Part shown: positions 6,279 to 10,435 of the stretch, one piece after another
Numbering within the stretch: the first letter of the stretch is position 1
How the letters are laid out: every line of letters starts with the position of its first letter
Assembly (NCBI GenBank): GCA_021204565.1
Contig: JAJPZE010000197.1
Location: forward strand, 1 to 10,435
Direction of reading: 5' to 3'
DNA: 10,435 nucleotides
From: Prevotella sp.
GTDB taxonomy: Bacteria > Bacteroidota > Bacteroidia > Bacteroidales > Bacteroidaceae
The notes under the pieces: model-generated
The model's database searches: none
Told to the model about the DNA's origin: nothing
Seen by the model: only the letters and a program-made list of their open reading frames with translations
Translations under genes and position numbers: made by a program

Positions 6279-8602
6279 AACAAGTCAAACCGCTTGTAAA
6301 CATTGCTCTCGCCGCCGCTTTAACCGTCCCCGCGCCAGCGTCATACGCGGACGAAAGCCCCCTCGCGCCGGTCGATTGCATAGATACGCGCGTCGGTACG
6401 GCGGCTAACACGACCCCCGCCGCAGGGCTTTTCGGCAAGGATACGGAGGAGTACGGGCAAACGATACCAGCCGTGCTCGAGCCTAACGGCCAGACGTTCT
6501 GGACGGCACAGACGCGCTCGACGGAGCGCAAATGCATAGCTCCGTATTATTTTGCAGATACGCTCTTCGAAGGCTTCCGCGCCTCTCATTGGCTCGTCGG
6601 AGGGTGCACGCAGGACTACGGCTCGGCAACTCTCATGCCGCTCTACGGCAGTTTGCGAACTGCGCCTGAGAGCCGCGCGACGCGCTTCAGCCACGAGGAT
6701 GAGGTCGCCCGCCCTTATTATTACTCCGTCGATTTGCCGGATGAGGGCTTGCGTGCGGAGATGACCGGGCGCTCGCATTCCGCGCTTTTCCGCTTCGCCT
6801 ACGCCCGTTCGGGCAAGGCGTATCTCGTCGTTCAACCGAACAGCGACGAGGGCGAAGGGTATGTTGAAATAGATACCTTGCGCCGGCTGATAACGGGTGC
6901 GAACCCCGTGCACCGTATCTATCAGGGCTGGGGAGAACCCGCCGGATACGCCGGAAACTTCGTTGTAAGTTACGCAAAGGATATTGTTTCTTTCGGCGTG
7001 TTCCGCGGCGACAGTCTTCTTGCCGGCACGACACGCATCGCCGGAGAGGGGGACATAGGGGCGTATATAGAGTTTGACGTAAGCGCCGGAGAGGAGGTCT
7101 TGGCGAAGATGTCAACTTCTTTTGTCGACATTGAGGGCGCGTATAAGAACATGCAAACGGAGATACCGCATTGGGATTTCCCGCGTACTTGCGCCGAATT
7201 GCGCGGTATTTGGGAGCGGCAATTAGGGCTGATAAAGGTCGAAACGGAAGATGACGAGGCGGAGAAACTGTTCTACGGCTCGCTCTATCGCGCCTCTTTC
7301 CTGCCGCGCGAGGCGAGCGATTGCGACGGGCGATACCCGTCCTTTGCCGGCGGGAAGCCCGTTCGCCGGATGCCTGCGGGCACTAAATATTTTGATGATT
7401 ACAGCCTTTGGGACACCTACCGCGCCCTTCATCCGCTCCTTGTCCTGCTCTCGCCGGAGCGTAGCGGGCAGATGATGCAGTCGCTCGTATTAAAGGCGGA
7501 GCAAGGCGGATATATGCCGATATTCCCCTGCTGGGGCAGTTATACGGCGGCTATGATTGGCGATCACGCCGCGGCGGCTATCGGCGACGCATACGTGAAA
7601 GGCGTTCGCAATTTTGATATACGCGGCGCATACAAGGCGTTGCGCCGTAACGCATTCTTTACGCCCCCACTTGACGAATACCGCGACGGCAAGGGACGGC
7701 GCGCGTTAGCTTCGTATATGCAATACGGATACATACCCCTTGAGGACAGCGTGCCCGACGCATTCCATACGCGCGAGCAGGTCTCGCGCACTATGGAGTA
7801 TGCTTACGACGACTTTGTCCTTGCGCAGGTGGCGGGGGAATTAGGCGAAAACAACGATTACGAGATACTAATCCGCCGGGCGGCGAACTATCGTAACGTC
7901 ATCGACCCGCGCACCGGATACGCGCAAGGACGTTACGCCGGCGGGCGCTTCTTAGACGAGGATAACGCATTCGAGTTTACGTCGTTCATCACCGAAGGCG
8001 CGCCATGTCATTACACATGGTACGCTCCGCAAGACCCTTACGGGCTCATACGCTTGCTCGGCGGGCGGGAGATGTTCATCGCCAAGTTGGATTCGATGTT
8101 CTCCGAACGGCGGTATTGGCACGGCAACGAGCCATGTCATCAGGTGGCGTTTATGTATAACTACGCGGGCTGTCCGGCTTCGGCGGCGCGCGCCGTGCGG
8201 CAAATAATGCGGACGGAATACGCCGATATGCCGGGCGGTTTGCCGGGCAACGACGACGCCGGGCAGATGTCGGCTTGGTATGTCTTCGCCGCTACGGGGC
8301 TCTATCCCGTTTGTCCCGGCACGCCGTATTATACGCTCGCGAGCCCGTCGTTCCCCTCTGTAACCATCCGTCCCGACGGGGGCAAGCCGTTCGTTATCCG
8401 AGCCGTCGGGGCAAGCGAACGGAATATATACATCCAATCGGCTTCGCTCAACGGGCAAACGTATACACGTAATTATATCAGTCATTCCGACATTCTGAAT
8501 GGCGGGATATTGGAGCTGGTTATGGGCGAGGTGCCCTCGGAGACGTGGGGAACACGCCCCGAAGACTGTCCGCCCGACGTTATGACACGACAAGAACAAT
8601 AA
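6275..8602 (+). CDS. Secreted GH92 alpha-mannosidase
   Basis: The 775-residue product belongs to the calcium-dependent GH92 exo-alpha-mannosidases. Residues 1-25 are a signal peptide (SYA/DES). The N-terminal beta-sandwich (about 30-300) contains GLFGKD and PNSDEGEGYVEI. The (alpha/alpha)6 domain carries FYGSLYRASFLPRE (333-346), DYSLWDTYRALHPLL (375-389), E574 in TEGAPCHYTW at the position of the family catalytic acid, GNEPCHQ (617-623), and GNDDAGQMSAWYVF (658-671), whose aspartates lie where the general base and calcium ligands are found. The linkage cleaved (alpha-1,2, 1,3, 1,4 or 1,6) cannot be read with certainty; the Asn-Glu at 618-619 is in a loop known to affect it. The ATG at 6275 overlaps the preceding stop (ATGA). 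An upstream in-frame ATG at 6161 lies deep inside the acetyltransferase gene and would bury the signal peptide. The frame is intact. Confidence 0.94.
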   Translation: MKQVKPLVNIALAAALTVPAPASYADESPLAPVDCIDTRVGTAANTTPAAGLFGKDTEEYGQTIPAVLEPNGQTFWTAQTRSTERKCIAPYYFADTLFEGFRASHWLVGGCTQDYGSATLMPLYGSLRTAPESRATRFSHEDEVARPYYYSVDLPDEGLRAEMTGRSHSALFRFAYARSGKAYLVVQPNSDEGEGYVEIDTLRRLITGANPVHRIYQGWGEPAGYAGNFVVSYAKDIVSFGVFRGDSLLAGTTRIAGEGDIGAYIEFDVSAGEEVLAKMSTSFVDIEGAYKNMQTEIPHWDFPRTCAELRGIWERQLGLIKVETEDDEAEKLFYGSLYRASFLPREASDCDGRYPSFAGGKPVRRMPAGTKYFDDYSLWDTYRALHPLLVLLSPERSGQMMQSLVLKAEQGGYMPIFPCWGSYTAAMIGDHAAAAIGDAYVKGVRNFDIRGAYKALRRNAFFTPPLDEYRDGKGRRALASYMQYGYIPLEDSVPDAFHTREQVSRTMEYAYDDFVLAQVAGELGENNDYEILIRRAANYRNVIDPRTGYAQGRYAGGRFLDEDNAFEFTSFITEGAPCHYTWYAPQDPYGLIRLLGGREMFIAKLDSMFSERRYWHGNEPCHQVAFMYNYAGCPASAARAVRQIMRTEYADMPGGLPGNDDAGQMSAWYVFAATGLYPVCPGTPYYTLASPSFPSVTIRPDGGKPFVIRAVGASERNIYIQSASLNGQTYTRNYISHSDILNGGILELVMGEVPSETWGTRPEDCPPDVMTRQEQ

Positions 8603-8614
8603 TCACAAATCGTT

Positions 8615-10015
8615 ATGAAGTACATATCAATCTCTTTTCTCTTGCTTCTTCTCCTCGCTCCGCGTGCTTTATACGCCGGAGAAACGGATGTATACAACGT
8701 TATGAACTACGGCGCAACCGGCGACGGAACGACCGACGACGCGGCGGCAATACAAGCCGCTATCGACCTTTGCGCGGCGTCAGGCGGCGGGCAAGTGCTT
8801 ATCCCCGCCGGGCATACATTCCTTGCGGGACCGCTGCACATCGCCTCAAACATTAATCTTCATATAGAGAAAGGCGCTCGTCTGCTCGCCTTGCCCGACG
8901 AGGAAGCATACACCGAGAGCGCCTTTCGGCAGAACGAAGGCGAGGGGATGATGTGGATTAGCGGCGAAAACATCAGCAACTTCAGTATAACGGGCGGGGG
9001 AACAATCGACGGCAACGGAGTGTTCTTTATGGGCGAAGAGCGAGAGGACTCTTACGACCTCAAACCCGTAACAACTTTCGATCCGCGCCCCCACGTCCTC
9101 ACAATCATCGGCGGGGAAAACATAAACATAAATAATGTAACGTTCGCAAACAGCGCATACTGGACCGTACACCTCGTCGGGTGCCGCGAAGTGCTCGTAA
9201 AAGACGTAACAATAAACAACAACGTCAAAATCCGCAACAGCGACGGCATCGACCTCGACCATACCCGGAACGCAAAAATAACCAACTGCACGATACAGTC
9301 GGGAGACGACTGTATCTGCCTTAAAAACCGACGCGAATACGCCGAATACGGCGCGTGCCAAGACATCACGATAACCGGCTGCAAGATGACTTCCCGCTCC
9401 TGCGCATTCAAAATCGGCTCCGAAAACGTCGACGAGATAAAGAACGTGGTTGTAAGCGATTGCGTCATCACCGGCAGTAACCGCGGCATCGGAATACAGA
9501 ACCGCGACGAGGGAACGGTACGTAATGTCTCGTTCGAAAACATCGCCGTCGACTGCCGCCTCTTCTCCGACGTATGGTGGGGCAAAGCCGAGCCGGTGTA
9601 TATCACGTCGTACCCCCGCGCGGCGGCGGACAATAAGGACGGCAACTGGCGCTTCCCCGAAGGCGCAACCGAAGGAATATGCGGAGAAGTGGCGGATATT
9701 ACGCTCAAGGATATCCGTTGCGACAGCGAGAACGGAGTGTTCATAGGGGGAGACACCGGCGATAAGGTGAAGAACATATCCATCAACAATCTGCAAGTGA
9801 ACATCTCTAAAACCACCGATTACCCCGGCGGAGTGTACGACCGCCGGCCCTGCGAGGGAGAGGAGTTCGTCTCCGACAACACCTACGGCATCTACATCGA
9901 CCGGGCGAAGAACGTCGTCATCAGCAACCCGCGCATTACCTTCTCCGACGACAAACGCGACAACGCCTCACAAGGAGTGATGGTTGCGCGCGGCTCGCAC
10001 GTGCTCGTAGATTAA
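8615..10015 (+). CDS. GH28-like secreted right-handed beta-helix protein (polygalacturonase superfamily)
   Basis: The 466-residue product has a signal peptide (1-21, cleavage LYA/GET). The GH28/pectate-lyase-like start VMNYGATGDGTTDDAAAIQA (29-48) is followed by parallel beta-helix coils to the C-terminus. Two canonical GH28 blocks are kept: NSDGID (208-213, for NTDG) and GDD (230-232). The GHG block is replaced by SRSCAFKIGSE (260-270) without histidine, and the RIK block by GIGIQ (291-295). Such motif changes occur in a broad bacterial GH28-like group sharing WWGKAEPVYI (321-330) and YPGGVYD (403-409). Whether members cleave galacturonic acid, another uronic acid or rhamnose linkages is not evident. 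It is the last gene of the operon, starting 12 nt after the GH92 stop. I am confident of the fold and superfamily but not of polygalacturonase activity. The frame is intact. Confidence 0.85.
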   Translation: MKYISISFLLLLLLAPRALYAGETDVYNVMNYGATGDGTTDDAAAIQAAIDLCAASGGGQVLIPAGHTFLAGPLHIASNINLHIEKGARLLALPDEEAYTESAFRQNEGEGMMWISGENISNFSITGGGTIDGNGVFFMGEEREDSYDLKPVTTFDPRPHVLTIIGGENININNVTFANSAYWTVHLVGCREVLVKDVTINNNVKIRNSDGIDLDHTRNAKITNCTIQSGDDCICLKNRREYAEYGACQDITITGCKMTSRSCAFKIGSENVDEIKNVVVSDCVITGSNRGIGIQNRDEGTVRNVSFENIAVDCRLFSDVWWGKAEPVYITSYPRAAADNKDGNWRFPEGATEGICGEVADITLKDIRCDSENGVFIGGDTGDKVKNISINNLQVNISKTTDYPGGVYDRRPCEGEEFVSDNTYGIYIDRAKNVVISNPRITFSDDKRDNASQGVMVARGSHVLVD

Positions 10016-10050
10016 CTCCCCCGCCGCGCCGGAATACGTAATCAGACGCA

Positions 10051-10091
10051 CCATCCCCCTTGCTCCGAAGAGGACGGAGTAAGGGAGATGG
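10051..10091 (+). terminator. Long imperfect hairpin after the GH28 gene, possible operon terminator
   Basis: The arms 10051-10067 and 10075-10091 pair over 17 positions, with one G-U wobble (G10062 with T10080) and one C-A mismatch (C10056 with A10086), around the 7-nt loop AAGAGGA. It begins 36 bases after the GH28 stop. The following sequence is pyrimidine-rich (10097-10110) but has no strong T run, so it may terminate the operon or protect its 3' end. It could equally be the first member of the palindromic array. Confidence 0.5.
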
Positions 10092-10110
10092 ACGTGCCTT
10101 ATCCTTATTC

Positions 10111-10125
10111 AACGTCTCCGACGTT
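10111..10125. repeat. Short palindrome AACGTC-TCC-GACGTT
   Basis: A perfect 6-bp inverted repeat with a 3-nt loop. It has the same 6+3+6 geometry as the palindrome inside the two 25-bp repeats downstream. Confidence 0.55.
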
Positions 10126-10145
10126 AGGAGCCGCGTTGCGCCTCA

Positions 10146-10165
10146 CCCCACGCTGAAGCGTGGGG
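10146..10165. repeat. Perfect 9-bp palindrome CCCCACGCT-GA-AGCGTGGGG
   Basis: The arms 10146-10154 and 10157-10165 are exactly complementary. In RNA this would more likely fold as an 8-bp stem with a TGAA tetraloop. It is the most stable short hairpin of the array and begins 131 bases after the GH28 stop. No T tract follows, so a terminator role is doubtful. Confidence 0.65.
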
Positions 10166-10171
10166 CTATGC

Positions 10172-10196
10172 TTAGCACGACCTCTTCGAGGTCTGA
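10172..10196. repeat. 25-bp direct repeat, copy 1, containing palindrome GACCTC-TTC-GAGGTC
   Basis: This copy is identical over 25 bases to 10239-10263. Its core (10179-10193) is a perfect 6+3+6 palindrome, preceded by TTAGCAC and followed by TGA. The two copies start 67 bases apart. Confidence 0.75.
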
Positions 10197-10198
10197 GA

Positions 10199-10211
10199 TT
10201 AGCTCCGCTAA
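10199..10211. repeat. Short palindrome TTAGC-TCC-GCTAA
   Basis: A 5-bp inverted repeat with a 3-nt TCC loop, the same loop as the palindrome at 10111-10125. It lies between the two 25-bp direct repeats. Confidence 0.45.
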
Positions 10212-10230
10212 ATACGGGTTACGCATGCCG

Positions 10231-10243
10231 GCTAACTGTTAGC
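10231..10243. repeat. Palindrome GCTAAC-T-GTTAGC
   Basis: A perfect 6+1+6 inverted repeat whose right arm overlaps the beginning of the second 25-bp direct repeat. Confidence 0.5.
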
Positions 10244-10263
10244 ACGACCTCTTCGAGGTCTGA
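10239..10263. repeat. 25-bp direct repeat, copy 2
   Basis: This copy matches 10172-10196 exactly. The palindromic core is at 10246-10260. Downstream the two copies diverge, but each is followed by a TTACGCAT word (10219-10226 and 10279-10286), suggesting a degenerate larger unit. Confidence 0.75.
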
Positions 10264-10267
10264 TGTT

Positions 10268-10287
10268 AATGCGGCTGATTACGCATT
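10268..10287. repeat. Inverted repeat AATGCG / CGCATT
   Basis: The 6-bp arms (10268-10273 and 10282-10287) enclose an 8-nt loop just after the second 25-bp repeat. Confidence 0.45.
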
Positions 10288-10321
10288 TGTTACGCCGGGC
10301 ATGAGCATAGGTTTTGCGGGG

Positions 10322-10338
10322 CATGATATGGGGTTATG
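10322..10338. repeat. Constant-loop hairpin 1 (stem CATGA/TTATG, loop TATGGGG)
   Basis: The first of three consecutive hairpins sharing the loop TATGGGG (here 10327-10333). The stem has four Watson-Crick pairs and one G-U wobble when read as plus-strand RNA. Confidence 0.55.
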
Positions 10339-10342
10339 GCAT

Positions 10343-10363
10343 ACCTTAATATGGGGTTAAGGT
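10343..10363. repeat. Constant-loop hairpin 2 (stem ACCTTAA/TTAAGGT, loop TATGGGG)
   Basis: The middle and longest hairpin, a perfect 7-bp stem around the same loop (10350-10356). Its stem sequence differs from its neighbours on both arms, so pairing is kept while sequence changes. Confidence 0.65.
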
Positions 10364-10367
10364 CCCC

Positions 10368-10384
10368 CATGATATGGGGTCATG
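10368..10384. repeat. Constant-loop hairpin 3 (stem CATGA/TCATG, loop TATGGGG)
   Basis: A perfect 5-bp stem around the same loop (10373-10379). It differs from hairpin 1 by one arm base, which turns a G-U wobble into a G-C pair. CCCCAT at 10365-10370 can instead pair with ATGGGG at 10374-10379, giving a competing fold. Confidence 0.6.
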
Positions 10385-10435
10385 CTCCGCGCCCGCCAAG
10401 TACATCATAACTCCCTCATATACAACCGTTTAACC

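Larger units (their letters stand above)
10016..10435. other. Non-coding, palindrome-rich intergenic array
   Basis: No credible gene is seen in these 420 bases. At least ten inverted repeats lie between 10051 and 10384, with few long gaps between them. Open frames at 10060-10242 and 10160-10360 read the same 25-bp repeat in two different phases, and the repeat period of 67 bases is not a multiple of three, so coding is unlikely. The last 50 bases (10386-10435) show nothing. The array could be interspersed palindromic repeats, a structured RNA, or 3' ends that stabilise or terminate the operon transcript. Confidence 0.7.

Noticed and set aside
8846..9796. Minus-strand open frame of 316 codons opposite the GH28-like gene
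   Set aside because: It is fully antisense to a gene with clear family motifs; its composition (V, A, Y, D rich) mirrors the beta-helix codons and no family is recognised.
10060..10360. Two small overlapping open frames in the 3' intergenic region (10060-10242 and 10160-10360)
   Set aside because: They read through palindromes and translate the same DNA repeat in different phases; no start signal or family is seen.
10146..10384. CRISPR-like array
   Set aside because: There are only two exact repeat copies, the distance is not maintained for further units, the intervening sequence is itself palindromic, and no cas genes are present.
1..10435. tRNA, rRNA or insertion sequence
   Set aside because: I saw no cloverleaf-like tRNA sequence, no rRNA blocks and no transposase or terminal inverted repeats bounding a coding element.

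Overview
The window looks like an accessory, glycan-foraging stretch of a Bacteroidota (probably Bacteroidales) chromosome of fairly high GC. Three things point there. The gene content (GH51, GH89, GH92 and GH28 enzymes, all with export signals) is typical of that phylum. The genes lack clear Shine-Dalgarno sequences. The one divergent intergenic region carries TAnnTTTG -7 elements on both strands, the promoter signature of the phylum. No SusC/SusD pair, regulator, sulfatase or polysaccharide lyase is in view, so this may be only part of a polysaccharide utilization locus. Genus and species cannot be fixed from the sequence.

Layout. 1-393 is the 3' end of a beta-class DNA methyltransferase (+). 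394-489 is a short convergent gap with a strong hairpin that probably terminates both flanking transcripts. 490-2946 (-) encodes a secreted GH51 alpha-L-arabinofuranosidase. 2947-3048 is a compact divergent control region with overlapping, oppositely directed promoters and a 13-bp palindrome between them. 3049-10015 (+) is a four-gene operon: GH89 alpha-N-acetylglucosaminidase, an HGSNAT/NagX-type membrane acetyltransferase, a GH92 alpha-mannosidase and a GH28-like beta-helix protein. The first two junctions are 4-nt ATGA overlaps and the third is a 12-nt gap. 10016-10435 has no credible gene and is packed with small palindromes.

How the genes may work together. In human lysosomes HGSNAT acetylates a terminal alpha-glucosamine so that NAGLU (GH89) can remove it. 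Here the bacterial counterparts are adjacent and translationally coupled, which suggests the same acetylate-then-cleave chemistry at the periplasmic face. The companions (alpha-mannosidase, arabinofuranosidase, GH28-like enzyme) do not fit heparan sulfate well. They fit better a glycan mixing alpha-GlcN/GlcNAc, mannose, arabinose and uronic acid. Head groups of plant glycosyl inositol phosphoceramides, or GPI-type Man-GlcN-inositol glycans, are speculative candidates.

The least explained part is the 3' intergenic array. It holds a long imperfect hairpin, several short palindromes, a 25-bp exact direct repeat built on a palindrome, and three consecutive hairpins with the same 7-nt loop (TATGGGG) on different stems. 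The last pattern suggests selection on structure or on the loop sequence rather than on coding.
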